Assembly (NCBI RefSeq): GCF_016786325.1
Contig: NZ_JADWYU010000252.1
Location: 6,897 to 52,182, forward strand
Source: Frankia nepalensis
GTDB taxonomy: Bacteria > Actinomycetota > Actinomycetes > Frankiales > Frankiaceae
DNA: 45,286 nt
Direction: 5' to 3'
In this document: piece by piece, positions 1-8,503 of the stretch
How the letters are laid out: every line of letters begins with the position of its first letter
How positions within the stretch are numbered: position 1 is the stretch's first letter
Position numbers and translations under genes: made by a program
The notes under the pieces: model-generated
Database searches by the model: none
What the model saw: only the letters and a program-made list of their open reading frames with translations
What the model was told of the DNA's origin: nothing

Positions 1-280
1 ACCTGGGCGGCTCCCGCTTCGCTTCGCTCGCAAGGAGGGCCTCCGCGGAGGCGCGCCTGCGCGCCAGCTCGGTTGCGTACCGCTTCGACGTTACGGATCA
101 ACCACTTTCTGTCATGACCGGTTCTGGCGTACTCCACCTGGGCGGCTCCCGCTTCGCTTCGCTCGCAAGGAGGGCCTCCGCGGAGGCGCGCCTGCGCGCC
201 AGCTCGGTTGCGCGCCACTTTGGCGTTACGGATCAACTACTTTCTGTCATGACTGGTTCTGGTGTGCTCCGCCCGGGCGG
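1..280. repeat. 135-bp direct tandem repeat, two copies plus start of a third
   Basis: Positions 1-135 and 136-270 are near-identical; a third copy breaks down after about 10 bases at 271. The first copy starts at the window edge, so the array may extend to the left. Each unit carries a 12-bp palindrome (cctccgcggagg, 40-51) followed by a 7-bp stem with a 2-base loop (50-65). Copies differ mainly near 78-90 and 213-225. The period is 45 codons, so reading frames stay open through it, but the predicted peptide resembles no protein I know. I read it as a non-coding dispersed or tandem element downstream of aroQ. Confidence 0.85.
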
Positions 281-345
281 CGCGTCCTCTTGGTTGCTGG
301 ATCCTGAGTTTCCGGGCAGGTGACGCGCCCGCCGGAGCCTGGGCC

Positions 346-807
346 TCATGAGTCGGGCTGCTCAACCACGCCCGGCCCACCCATGGTCGCGAGCGCGCGC
401 AGCGCGAGCAGGTATCCCTGGATACCGAGTCCCGTGATGGTGCCCGTCGCCACCGGTCCGATGACGCTGACGTGCCGGAACGGCTCTCGCGCGGCCACCT
501 GGGACAGATGTACCTCGATCAGCGGTCCGGCCAGCGCCGCGGCGGCGTCCCGCAGCGCGTACGAGTAGTGCGTCCAGGCACCCGGATTGAGGATCACCGC
601 CGCGCCGGTGTCGGCGGCCTCGTGCAGCCAGCCGATCATCGTTGCCTCGTCGTCGGTCTGCCGGCAGGCGACGGCGACCCCGAGCTCCGCCGCGGTCTTC
701 TCGACCTCGGCGACCAGGTCGGCGTAGGTCGCCCGCCCGTAGACCGCCGGCTCCCGCTTGCCAAGCCTGCCCAGGTTCACCCCGGACAGCACCAGGATCG
801 GTGTCAT
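346..807 (-). CDS. aroQ: Type II 3-dehydroquinate dehydratase
   Basis: Dehydrates 3-dehydroquinate to 3-dehydroshikimate, step three of the cytoplasmic shikimate pathway. The 153-residue length fits the dodecameric type II family. Expected active-site residues are visible: N11 and R18 in the N-terminal loop, the catalytic Y23 in REPAVYG, the [14 protein letters not shown] segment at 74-87, the catalytic H100 in IEVHLS, and [16 protein letters not shown] at 107-122. The first motif reads SGVNLGRLG rather than the common NGPNLNLLG, a moderate divergence. The ATG at 807 follows a GGGAGGGAG ribosome site. It is the last gene of the aroC-aroK-aroB-aroQ set, 116 bp after aroB, so it may belong to the same transcript or have its own promoter. 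Confidence 0.95.
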   Translation of the reverse strand: MTPILVLSGVNLGRLGKREPAVYGRATYADLVAEVEKTAAELGVAVACRQTDDEATMIGWLHEAADTGAAVILNPGAWTHYSYALRDAAAALAGPLIEVHLSQVAAREPFRHVSVIGPVATGTITGLGIQGYLLALRALATMGGPGVVEQPDS

Positions 808-923
808 CGGCGCGCTCCCTCCCTCGCGGTGCCACGAACCCTCACGGAGCCACGATCACCCATCACGCGGCTTTTCCACGCCGAGGGTCCCCCACCAAGC
901 CGTTCTCACGGGGTCACCGCTCC

Positions 924-2027
924 TCACGCCTCGCTGTCCCCCACGGCCACCGCGTCGAACGCGGCCCGCACGAGGGCGGGGTCCGGGTCGGCGAGGATAC
1001 GGGCCGACCCGAGCCCGTCGAGGACGACGAAGCGCAGCACCCGCCCACGCGACTTCTTGTCCACCCGCATCGCGGCCAGCAGTTCCGGCCAGGCCGCCGC
1101 GGGATAGCTGACCGGGAGCCCGACCCGGGTGAGCAGTTCGCGGTGGCGCTCGGCGACGGCGGCGTCGAGGCCCGCGGCGAGCCGGGACAGCTCGGCGGCG
1201 AACACCATCCCGACGGAGATCGCCGCGCCGTGCCGCCAGGAGTAGTGCTCGACCTTCTCGATCGCGTGCCCCAGCGTGTGCCCGTAGTTGAGGATCTCGC
1301 GCCGGCCGGCCTCCTTCGGGTCCCCGGACACCACGTCCGCCTTCACCCGGATCGCGCGTTCGATCAGCTCGGGCAGGTGGGCCGCGCCGGTCGGGTCGGC
1401 GTCGAGCAGGTCGAGGATCGCCGGGTCGGCGATGAAGCCGGCCTTGACCACCTCGGCGAGCCCCGCCCGGGTCTCCACGGCCGGCAGGGTCGCCAGCAGC
1501 GCGGTGTCGCAGAGCACCGCCAGCGGCTGGTGGAACGCGCCGACCAGGTTCTTGCCGGCGGCGGTGTCGATGCCGGTCTTGCCGCCCACCGCCGCGTCGA
1601 CCATCGCCAGGACGGTCGTCGGCACCTGAACGACGTCCACCCCCCGCAGCCAGCAGGCGGCGACGAAGCCCGCGAGGTCGGTGACGGTGCCACCGCCGAG
1701 GCCGACGACCACGTCGTCGCGGGTGAAGCCAAGCCGGCCCAGCTCATCCCAGCAGCGCCCGGCGACCGCCAGCTCCTTGGCCGACTCGCCGTCGGGCACC
1801 TCGAGCGGGTGCGCCTCGACACCCGCGGCCCGCAGCGCGGCGACCGCGGCGCGGGCGGCCTCGGCCGTCGCCGCCGAGTGGATGACGGCGGCCCTGGTCC
1901 GCCCGGCGACGACACCGGGCAGCTCGCCGACCAGCCCGTCTCCGACGAGCACCTCGTAGGCCCGGTCCCCGGCCGGCCGCACCGGTACCCGCACCAGCCC
2001 GGACGTGGCGCCCCGCGTTCCCGTCAC
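924..2027 (-). CDS. aroB: 3-dehydroquinate synthase
   Basis: NAD- and metal-dependent cyclisation of DAHP to 3-dehydroquinate, step two of the shikimate pathway. I chose the GTG at 2027 because an AGAGGGGGA ribosome site lies about 6 bases upstream and homology starts just after it; the frame stays open to 2243, but that extension is Arg/Pro-rich shadow sequence. The product is 367 residues, normal for AroB. Visible motifs are [11 protein letters not shown] (about 111-121, nucleotide binding), [19 protein letters not shown] (136-154), [11 protein letters not shown] (158-168), the metal-ligand region around EVVKAGFI and [11 protein letters not shown]. It lies 130 bp after aroK on the same strand. 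No missing key residue was seen. Confidence 0.95.
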   Translation of the reverse strand: MTGTRGATSGLVRVPVRPAGDRAYEVLVGDGLVGELPGVVAGRTRAAVIHSAATAEAARAAVAALRAAGVEAHPLEVPDGESAKELAVAGRCWDELGRLGFTRDDVVVGLGGGTVTDLAGFVAACWLRGVDVVQVPTTVLAMVDAAVGGKTGIDTAAGKNLVGAFHQPLAVLCDTALLATLPAVETRAGLAEVVKAGFIADPAILDLLDADPTGAAHLPELIERAIRVKADVVSGDPKEAGRREILNYGHTLGHAIEKVEHYSWRHGAAISVGMVFAAELSRLAAGLDAAVAERHRELLTRVGLPVSYPAAAWPELLAAMRVDKKSRGRVLRFVVLDGLGSARILADPDPALVRAAFDAVAVGDSEA

Positions 2028-2157
2028 CTGGCATCCCCCTCTCGTCGTCCGGCCGCGCCGGACCGGTTCTGCTGCCCGCCCTGTGCTCTTGCCATGGCCA
2101 CGCGCCGCCTTCCGGCCTCCGCCGACGCGACGGCAGGGATCGATATCCCTGGGACGA

Positions 2158-2751
2158 TCAGCCGCCGGCCGACGACCGGTCGCGAAGACCGATGACGGGC
2201 GGCAGCGCGGCGAGCACGTCGTCCGCGACCTCCTGTGGGCCACGGCCGGCCGTGTCGACCACCACCGTCGCGACCTCGGCGTAGAGCGGGCGGCGCTCGC
2301 GCAGCAGCGCGGCCAGCCGGGCCCGGGGGGCCTCGATGAGCAACGGGCGGTCGCGGGCGAGTCCGACCCGGTGGGCCGCGTCGGAGACGTCGACCTCCAG
2401 GTAGACGACGGTGTGCCCGGCGAGCGCGGCCCTGGTCTCGTCGGCGAGCACCGCGCCGCCGCCGAGGGCGAGGATCCCCGGGTGCTCGGCGAGCGCGGCG
2501 GCGACCGCCGCCCGCTCGGCGGCCCGGAACGCCTCCTCGCCCTTCTCGATGAAGATGTCGGAGACGCTCATCCCGAACGTCGCCTCGACGTCGGTGTCGG
2601 TGTCGCGCAGCGTCACCCCGAGCCGGTCGGCGACCAGCTGGCCGATGGTCGTCTTGCCCGCCCCCGGCGCCCCGACCAGCACCGCCACCGGCCGGACGGC
2701 GACGACGGGCGCCGCCGCTGCCGCCGGTGCCGCCGGGTCGTTCGCCGTCAC
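2158..2751 (-). CDS. aroK: Shikimate kinase
   Basis: Phosphorylates shikimate to shikimate-3-phosphate with ATP. P-loop GAPGAGKT at residues 27-34, shikimate-binding DTDTDVE at 50-56, GGGA at 97-100, and the lid RDRPLL at 133-138 are all present. The GTG at 2751 overlaps the aroC stop codon (GTGA), indicating translational coupling, and fits homology; the frame is open to 2898 but that part lies inside aroC. The product is 197 residues, slightly longer than the usual 170 or so because of an Ala-rich N-terminal tail of about 20 residues. Cytoplasmic; the partner genes aroC and aroB flank it. Confidence 0.94.
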   Translation of the reverse strand: MTANDPAAPAAAAAPVVAVRPVAVLVGAPGAGKTTIGQLVADRLGVTLRDTDTDVEATFGMSVSDIFIEKGEEAFRAAERAAVAAALAEHPGILALGGGAVLADETRAALAGHTVVYLEVDVSDAAHRVGLARDRPLLIEAPRARLAALLRERRPLYAEVATVVVDTAGRGPQEVADDVLAALPPVIGLRDRSSAGG

Positions 2752-3947
2752 GACCGCACCGCCAGCGACTTCAGGTACGCCTCGTAGTTGCGCCGGGTCT
2801 CCTCGACCGAGTCGCCGCCGAACTTCTCCAGCGCGGCGTCGGCGAGCACCAATGCGACCATGGCCTCGGCGACCACCCCGGCCGCCGGCACCGCGCACAC
2901 GTCGGAGCGCTGCGCGATCGCCACCGCGGTCTCGCCGGTCGCGACGTCGACGGTCGACAGCGGCCGCGACAGCGTCGAGATCGGCTTCATCGCGGCCCGG
3001 ACCCGCAGGACCTCACCGTTGGTCATGCCGCCCTCGACGCCCCCGGCCCGGTCGGTCGCCCGCCGGACCCGCTGGACGCCGCCGTCCGGCGCGAGGACCT
3101 CGATCTCGTCGTGCGCCGCGGAGCCGCGGCGTCGAGCCGTTTCGAACCCGTCGCCGAACTCGACCCCCTTGACCGCCTGGATCCCCATCAGCTCGCCCGC
3201 CAGGCGGGCGTCGAGCCGACGGTCGCCGTGCACGTAGCTGCCGAGCCCCGGCGGGCAGCCGAAGACGAGCACCTCCACGACGCCACCGAGGGTGTCGGCG
3301 TCCTTGTGCGCCGCGTCGATCTCGGCGACCATCCGGGCGCTCGTGGCCGGGTCCGCGCAGCGGCACGGGTCCGCGTCGATCCCGGCCAGCGCGCCCGGCC
3401 CGGGCAGCGGCGTGTCCGCCGGGACCGCGACCGCGCCGATCGACAGCACGTGGGAGATGACCTCGATCCCATATGCCTGCCGCAGGAACGCCCTGGCGAC
3501 CGTGCCGAGGGCGACCCGGGCGGCCGTCTCCCGGGCACTCGCCCGCTCCAGCACCGGCCGGGCATCGTCGAAGCCGTACTTCTGCATTCCGGACAGGTCG
3601 GCGTGCCCTGGCCGCGGCCGGGTCAGCGGCGCGTTCCTGCTCAGCCCCGCCAGCTCCTCCGGATCCACCGGGTCCGGCGACATCACCTTCCGCCACTTCG
3701 GCCACTCGGTGTTGCGCACCACGATGCTCACCGGCCCGCCGAGGCTGGAGCCATGCCGCAGCCCGCCGAGCAGCTCGACCTCGTCGCGCTCGAACTTCAT
3801 CCGGGCACCCCGGCCGTAGCCGAGCCGCCGACGCGCCAGATCGTCCCCGATGTCCGAGCTGGTCACCCGGATCCCCGCCGGCAGGCCCTCCACGGTCGCC
3901 ACCAGCGCGGGCCCGTGCGACTCCCCTGCCGTCAACCAACGCACCAT
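2748..3947 (-). CDS. aroC: Chorismate synthase
   Basis: Converts EPSP to chorismate using reduced FMN, the last step of the shikimate pathway. Signature segments are GESHG near the N-terminus, [57 protein letters not shown] and [12 protein letters not shown]. The product is 399 residues, typical of actinobacterial AroC. The ATG at 3947 ([12 protein letters not shown]) is preferred because the family motif begins immediately after it. It is first in the aroC-aroK-aroB-aroQ order and its stop overlaps the aroK start by 4 bp. A 25-bp near-palindrome at 3981-4005 lies 34 bp upstream and could be its operator. Confidence 0.96.
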   Translation of the reverse strand: MVRWLTAGESHGPALVATVEGLPAGIRVTSSDIGDDLARRRLGYGRGARMKFERDEVELLGGLRHGSSLGGPVSIVVRNTEWPKWRKVMSPDPVDPEELAGLSRNAPLTRPRPGHADLSGMQKYGFDDARPVLERASARETAARVALGTVARAFLRQAYGIEVISHVLSIGAVAVPADTPLPGPGALAGIDADPCRCADPATSARMVAEIDAAHKDADTLGGVVEVLVFGCPPGLGSYVHGDRRLDARLAGELMGIQAVKGVEFGDGFETARRRGSAAHDEIEVLAPDGGVQRVRRATDRAGGVEGGMTNGEVLRVRAAMKPISTLSRPLSTVDVATGETAVAIAQRSDVCAVPAAGVVAEAMVALVLADAALEKFGGDSVEETRRNYEAYLKSLAVRS

Positions 3948-3980
3948 GCCGCCCAGTCTTTCACGCGCGGAGCAGTGCAC

Positions 3981-4005
3981 GTCGAGGCATGATCAATACC
4001 TCGAC
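3981..4005. promoter_or_regulatory. 25-bp imperfect palindrome upstream of aroC
   Basis: Arms gtcgagg (3981-3987) and cctcgac (3999-4005) surround a core containing tgatca, so almost the whole 25 bp is dyad-symmetric. It sits in the divergent gap between aroC (minus) and the secreted nuclease gene (plus), within a short lower-GC stretch. It could be a regulator site or a 5' leader hairpin for the aro operon; no known regulator is recognised. Confidence 0.4.
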
Positions 4006-4121
4006 CTGCCAGCCGGACAGTCGAACCGGTCCCTAATCCCGCGGCACCCCACGACACACCGAAATCGACCGCCCGCCTCGTTCAACCAGACCTGACGTCG
4101 ATCCGCGAGAGTCGTTGGCCG

Positions 4122-4892
4122 ATGGCCGTCATCGCCGACGGCCGTGGGAGGCGGCCGGTGCGGAAAGTACGGATGGGTGGTGCCACCAGCGCGCGGATGG
4201 GCGTCGCCGTCAGCGCCCTGGCGCTGGCGGCTGGGCCCTGCCAGGCGATGGCACCGGGTGCCGAGGCTCCCGCCGGTGCCGGCAGCATGGCGGCGCGGGC
4301 ACCGGCGCTGACGGTCCTGGATGCCCTGCCAGTGCGGGGCGAGACGGCACCGGGGTACCACCGAGACCTGTTCGAGGACCCGCGCGACCGCTGGCCGGAC
4401 GTCGACCGCAACGGCTGCGACACCCGCAACGACGTTCTGTTCCGTGATCTGCGCTCCGTCACGCGCCACGACGACGGTTGCCGCGTCACCGCCGGCGAGT
4501 TGTCCGACCCCTACACCGGCAACACCAAGCGGTTCGCCAGCGGCCGGGACACCTCGGGCGAGGTCGAGATCGACCATGTCGTGTCGCTCGCGAACGCCTG
4601 GCGGACCGGCGCGTTCGCGTGGCCCCACGAGCGCCGGGTCGGCTTCGCGAACGACCCGGCGAACCTGCTCGCCGTCGAGCGCGCGACGAACCGTGAGAAG
4701 AGCGATCAGGACGCGGCCTCGTGGCTGCCGCCGGCCCCCGGGCTTCGCTGCCCGTTCGTCGCTCGCCAGGTCGGCGTCAAGGAGCGTTACGGGCTGTGGG
4801 TGACGCCGACGGAGGCCTCCTCGATGCGCGCGGTGCTGGCGACCTGTCCTGGGCAGCCCGCCCTTGGCCGCCCGCCGGCCGAGGGCGGATAG
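4122..4892 (+). CDS. Secreted HNH-type nuclease (DUF1524/GmrSD C-terminal-like)
   Basis: Probable exported DNase-like protein of 256 residues. The N-terminus has basic residues and then an Ala-rich hydrophobic stretch (about 26-42, ending near GPCQA), consistent with a signal peptide. The nuclease core carries DRNGCDTRNDVLFRDL (95-110), a second Cys at 120, the catalytic-type EIDHVVSLANAW (149-160), FANDPANLLAV (176-185) and NREKSDQDAASWLPP (190-204). That set is typical of actinobacterial HNH family proteins; the two Cys may form a disulfide. The start is uncertain: ATG at 4122 or ATG at 4173, neither with a strong ribosome site. Its last 106 bp overlap the end of the opposite-strand DUF222 nuclease gene. 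The role may be nutrient acquisition from DNA or competition; this is inference. Confidence 0.85.
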   Translation: MAVIADGRGRRPVRKVRMGGATSARMGVAVSALALAAGPCQAMAPGAEAPAGAGSMAARAPALTVLDALPVRGETAPGYHRDLFEDPRDRWPDVDRNGCDTRNDVLFRDLRSVTRHDDGCRVTAGELSDPYTGNTKRFASGRDTSGEVEIDHVVSLANAWRTGAFAWPHERRVGFANDPANLLAVERATNREKSDQDAASWLPPAPGLRCPFVARQVGVKERYGLWVTPTEASSMRAVLATCPGQPALGRPPAEGG

Positions 4893-6520
4893 TCGATCAG
4901 GCCGTCGACCCGTTCCTCGCCGGACCGCCCCCGGCGGGGTTCGGGCACGGTCGGCCGGCACGCTGGCTCATGGGTCGGCGCGGTGGGACCCGGGCCGGGC
5001 TGGTGCCGGTGCTGGAGCAGGACGTAGAGCGAGTCGTCCCAGCTGAGCCGGCCGCCGCCGCGGGTGTGGATCGCGTCGGCCGTCACGTGGCCGGCGGCCC
5101 GGGCGAGGCTCTCGGCGGGCCGTTCGCCGGCGTCGATGCCGGGTGCCGCGCCCAGGACGGATCCGTCAGCCAGGACCGCCTCGATTCCACGGCCATCGCC
5201 ACGGCGCAGCGTGATGCCCTCGTCATGGATCAGACCGTGGTGGCGGCTGCACACCAACGCCAGATTCTCCAGGTCAGTCTCGCCCTCACCAGCGAGCCAC
5301 TCGCGCAGATGGTGAACCTGCAGCCAGCGGGTGCGGGCGCAACCCGGGTACTGACAGGCCCCCTGGTCACGGGAGTAGACCGCCTCCCGCAACCGCCGCG
5401 TCGGGACCCGCCGGCGCCGCCCCAGCGCAAGTGGGTTGCCCGCCTCGTCGGACAGCAACGCGCGGACCAGCGCGTCGCAGCCCAACCGCCTCAGCACCGC
5501 CCGCGGCAGCCCGATCCCCGGCTCCGCGTCGCACCGCGCCGACCCATGAGCCAGCCTGCTGACCGGGTCGGTCCCGACCGCCGCCGCGCGGGCCCCCGCC
5601 ACGTCCTCGGGCTCCACGCCCGTCGCGGAGGTCCCCGCCGACGGCACCCCGGTGTCCCGGCCGTCGTCGTCACGGTCGCTGGCCGTGCCGCCCCTGGCCG
5701 CTTCGCGCGTCGAGTCCGCGTCGCCACGCGGCCCGGCCGGCCGGGTTCGGCCCAGCAGGGTCTCGGCGTCGATGTGCACGGTCAGCGTGTGCGCGGACGG
5801 CGACAACCCAGGTGCCGGCCGGCTCAGGAACCCCTCCGCCAGGGTGACCAGCGCGTCCGCGTCCGCCCGCCGGTCCCGCGGCGCGGCCGCGATCTCCCCG
5901 TCGGCCGGCGCCGCGCCTGGCTCCTCGGCCGTCGGCGGCGGGCTCGAGTCGTCCAGGCTGGCCCGGGCGGCGTCGATCGCCGCCGCCAGTCGCGCGCCCT
6001 CCTCGGCCGTCAGCACCGCGGACAGCCGGAACAGGCCGTCCGAGCGGGTACTCCAGGACACTCTCCGTGCCGCGCGCTGCTGGCTCGGGTCGGCGGTCAG
6101 CTGGTGGTAACGCGACGCCAGCCGCTCCAACTGTCCTGCCGTGCAGTGCAACGCGTGCTTCAGCCAGGTCTGTTCGGTCTCGGGGCCGGCCACCCGCGCG
6201 ACGGCCCGGACCTTGGAGTACGACAGCCGCCCCGCCGCGAACGCCGCGCGCACGCCGGACAGTTCCTCCAACGCGCGCGCCACCGCCATGTGCTCCTGGG
6301 CGGTACGGACCGACAGACCGCAGCGCCACGACAGCCAGTGCGCGCAGGTTGCCATCCCCAGCCCCGACCAGCCCTTCCGGCGGTCGAACGCCGCCAGCGC
6401 CAGCAGCATCCGGCAGGTCGCGGCGGCGATGCGACCCGCCCAACCGCAGATCTCGCGCTCCAGATCCGCCAACTCGGCGGTCTCCAGGTCCAGCGCGGAA
6501 CCGGTCATCCCGTCAGGCAT
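4787..6520 (-). CDS. DUF222 / HNH endonuclease (13E12-repeat type)
   Basis: A 577-residue protein of the actinobacterial DUF222-HNH family, which is often multicopy and of unknown cellular role. The N-terminal DUF222 part (about 1-300) includes a GWSGLGMATCAHWLSWRCGLS-like helical segment. The C-terminal HNH domain begins at about residue 389 with CQYPGC, then VHHLREWL, a downstream CSRHH and GLIHDEG, giving a CxxxxC...HH...CxxHH zinc-finger-like HNH. I chose the ATG at 6520 because GGGAG lies about 6 bases upstream and homology starts there; the frame is open to 7300 but that extension is Arg/Pro-rich. The middle (about 290-345) is acidic and low in complexity. About 35 C-terminal codons run antisense to the neighbouring secreted nuclease gene. 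Confidence 0.85.
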   Translation of the reverse strand: MPDGMTGSALDLETAELADLEREICGWAGRIAAATCRMLLALAAFDRRKGWSGLGMATCAHWLSWRCGLSVRTAQEHMAVARALEELSGVRAAFAAGRLSYSKVRAVARVAGPETEQTWLKHALHCTAGQLERLASRYHQLTADPSQQRAARRVSWSTRSDGLFRLSAVLTAEEGARLAAAIDAARASLDDSSPPPTAEEPGAAPADGEIAAAPRDRRADADALVTLAEGFLSRPAPGLSPSAHTLTVHIDAETLLGRTRPAGPRGDADSTREAARGGTASDRDDDGRDTGVPSAGTSATGVEPEDVAGARAAAVGTDPVSRLAHGSARCDAEPGIGLPRAVLRRLGCDALVRALLSDEAGNPLALGRRRRVPTRRLREAVYSRDQGACQYPGCARTRWLQVHHLREWLAGEGETDLENLALVCSRHHGLIHDEGITLRRGDGRGIEAVLADGSVLGAAPGIDAGERPAESLARAAGHVTADAIHTRGGGRLSWDDSLYVLLQHRHQPGPGPTAPTHEPACRPTVPEPRRGRSGEERVDGLIDYPPSAGGRPRAGCPGQVASTARIEEASVGVTHSP

Positions 6521-7232
6521 CACGATCTCCCAGGTCAGGGGACAGATCGACAACGCCACAATGCTCCCACCCTCCTCCGACAATTTTCGCGCCCGGGCTC
6601 CTGGTCGGCCGCCCACCCGCTCGCCCCGCTCGGCCATGGGACCCGACCTGGGCCCTGGAACCCGACCTGGCGAGGTCACCGCGCCGACGGACCGCCTGCC
6701 TACTGGGCTCCTCCCGCCAAGGCCCGCTCCGGCTCCGCGCCACCAGTGCGCGGCGGAGACGATCTCCGCGTTCCGCTGGACGCACGGGTCAGCTCTCCGC
6801 CTCCGGGCTGACGACGAGGCGACCGGAGCCCCGTCCATCCCGCCCTGGGAGCGCGGGCCGGTTCGGTCGGCGCGGGCGCCGTTCCGGCAGCCGCCGGTGA
6901 GTTGCCAGTGAGTGAGCACCGGCATCGGCCGGCCCTCGCCGGGCCCTCGCACCGTCAGGCCATGCCCCTGCCGGCGACCGGGAGGCCTGACCCGACGAGG
7001 GGAAGGGCAGGACTCGTCGCGAGCGACGGCGGGCGGTTCCGTTCCGTTCCGCGGCCGGCGTGGAACGCGCGTCGGCTGGAAGGCGGGCGGCGGGGCAAAC
7101 ACGCTTGTCAGCGACACACGGTGGCCACGCGCCCGGTCGGACCTGGCCCGCCGTGGGAGATGGCGAGCCGATCTCCGCGTTCCGCGGCGCGCCGGGCCAG
7201 GCCGGACGCGCGGTGCAGGCAGGCCGCCGTCA

Positions 7233-7320
7233 ACCGGCCAGCGAACCAACGCCGACCGGCCAATGCGCTGGCGTCGACCGGCCAGCGAACCAGCGTTCAT
7301 CGGTCAACGAATCCGCGGAG
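7233..7320. repeat. Four degenerate 22-bp tandem repeats
   Basis: Units start at 7233, 7255, 7277 and 7299, each beginning accggcca or atcggtca. Units 1 and 3 are closest, sharing accggccagcgaacca. The 22-bp period is about two helical turns, so all units face the same side of the helix, as in iteron or operator arrays. The period is not a multiple of three, which argues against a coding repeat. Confidence 0.65.
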
Positions 7321-7375
7321 CGCCTGGGGTCCTTCCCGGGACGGATCCTGCCGGGGCGGCTCGACCGCCGAACAG

Positions 7376-7491
7376 CGCACACATCCGAGGATCACTAGCC
7401 GGTGGGGAGCCCACCGGCCTCCTCGATCGCCAGATGTGTGCGTCATTCGGCGCTTTCTGTCCGTTTTATCCCTTAATCGCGCACAGATCTG
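7376..7491. other. Competing inverted-repeat arms around a hairpin
   Basis: Arm A cgcacacatc (7376-7385) is perfectly complementary to A' gatgtgtgcg (7433-7442). A' also pairs, with one mismatch, with A'' at 7480-7491 (cgcacagatctg). Between A and A' lies a 9-bp perfect stem with a gag loop (7398-7418, gccggtggg/cccaccggc). A-A' and A'-A'' are mutually exclusive. No T-run follows, and no gene starts just downstream on either strand, so this may be a structured small RNA, a read-through barrier after the prepilin peptidase gene, or a protein-binding site. Confidence 0.45.
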
Positions 7492-7641
7492 GTGATCTAC
7501 CAAGGAGACCGGGCCGGGACGGGGTGACGATCGCTGCTTGCGTACGCGGATCGGCGGTCCGGGACCGCCGGCCAACATCCACGGGAAGCGCCCTGGAGGG
7601 CCGGCGGAGTGTTCTCCGGAACGGCGACGCCGAGAGGCGCG

Positions 7642-8346
7642 TCAGACGCCGACAGCGCCGACGAGGATCGCGAGGAAGGCGCCCAAGAGGAGATGGGGGC
7701 CGTACGCGATGGGATCGCTTCGACCAGCCCGCCGCGTGGCGAGTAGGAAGCCGGCGTAGGCGCCGGCGGACAGCAGACCGGCGAGCAGGCCGAGCAGAAC
7801 GAGTTCCAGCGAGCCGAGCCAGCCAAGAGAGGCGCCGAGCAGGCCGACCAGCTTCACGTCGCCCAGGCCCAGGCCGCCACCAGGAATCAGGTACAGCAGG
7901 CCAAAGGCGGCCAGGAGAAGGCCGGCGCCCATGGCGGCGCCGGCCGCGTGCCCACCGTCCCAGGTGTCGGCGGTGAGGCCGTCGAGGACGGCCGCCAGGC
8001 CGAACAACGCGGCGAGGATCGGATAGGACGGGAGCACGAGCGCGTCCGGTAGGCGGTGGACCCGCAGGTCGACGGCGGCCAGCACCACGCCGACCACGGT
8101 CAGGTACAGGTAGGCGGGCAGCCAGCTAGGACGGTGGTGCAGGGCCAGCGCGACCGCGCCGACGGCGAGGACCGTCACCGCCGCGAACGTCCTCGTGGAC
8201 GGGACGGGCCGGCGCGCCGCCTCGCCCTCGAAGGGGGCGAACGCCCCGACGAGCCGTGGCATCACCCGCACCGACGCGAGGGCGGCCACCGCGAGGACCA
8301 TGCTGGCCGTCAGCGCCAGCGGGCTCACCTGGACGTCGACGGCCAT
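7642..8346 (-). CDS. A24-family prepilin peptidase (leader peptidase)
   Basis: Integral membrane aspartyl protease that trims type IV pilin or Tad-type prepilin leaders. The 234 residues are mostly hydrophobic, with about six to seven predicted membrane helices. The two catalytic aspartates are visible: D93 in AAVDLRVHRLPD and D163 in GLGLGDVKL. The N-terminal cysteine-containing methyltransferase domain of E. coli-type PilD is absent, as is usual for short actinobacterial forms. ATG at 8346 with GGGGAAG a few bases upstream. It lies downstream of aroE on the same strand with a 130-bp repeat-bearing gap. No pilin gene is in the window, so the substrate is unknown. Confidence 0.88.
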   Translation of the reverse strand: MAVDVQVSPLALTASMVLAVAALASVRVMPRLVGAFAPFEGEAARRPVPSTRTFAAVTVLAVGAVALALHHRPSWLPAYLYLTVVGVVLAAVDLRVHRLPDALVLPSYPILAALFGLAAVLDGLTADTWDGGHAAGAAMGAGLLLAAFGLLYLIPGGGLGLGDVKLVGLLGASLGWLGSLELVLLGLLAGLLSAGAYAGFLLATRRAGRSDPIAYGPHLLLGAFLAILVGAVGV

Positions 8347-8385
8347 CCGCTTCCCCGCTTCCGTCCGAAGGCCCGGCGAACCATG

Positions 8386-8503
8386 ACATCACGCCAGGGA
8401 CGGGCACGACATCACGCCAGGAACGGACGCCGGCGGCACGCCAGGAACGGGTGTCCGCCGCCGTGGGTGGGGATGGTCAGCGGGCGTGGGTGGGGATGGT
8501 CAG
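8386..8503. repeat. Short direct repeats with 23-bp spacing around the aroE stop
   Basis: acatcacgccagg recurs at 8386 and 8409, with a third cacgccaggaacggg near 8437. Then cgtgggtggggatggtcag occurs twice, at 8462-8480 and 8485-8503. Both pairs have 23-bp spacing. The last copy lies in the aroE coding end and the preceding copy spans the stop codon, so the end of aroE appears to have been duplicated. Confidence 0.6.

Larger units (their letters stand above)
6521..7641. other. 1.1-kb intergenic region with repeats and inverted repeats
   Basis: No convincing gene is seen on either strand; open frames here are Arg/Pro-rich shadows. It holds a four-unit 22-bp repeat array (7233-7320), a hairpin (7398-7418), alternative inverted-repeat arms (7376-7491) and an AT-richer strip at about 7440-7500. 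It lies between the DUF222 gene start and the prepilin peptidase gene end, both on the minus strand. Confidence 0.6.

Noticed and set aside
114-323. Short plus-strand reading frame through the 135-bp repeat
   Set aside because: It exists only because the repeat period is a multiple of three; composition is not protein-like and there is no convincing ribosome site.
7297-7578. 93-codon minus-strand frame in the gene-free kilobase
   Set aside because: Arg/Pro-rich, no recognisable motif, and it overlaps the inverted-repeat arms.
8462-8503. Repeats near aroE as a possible CRISPR array
   Set aside because: Only two copies with 4-bp gaps; no spacer-repeat pattern and no cas genes.
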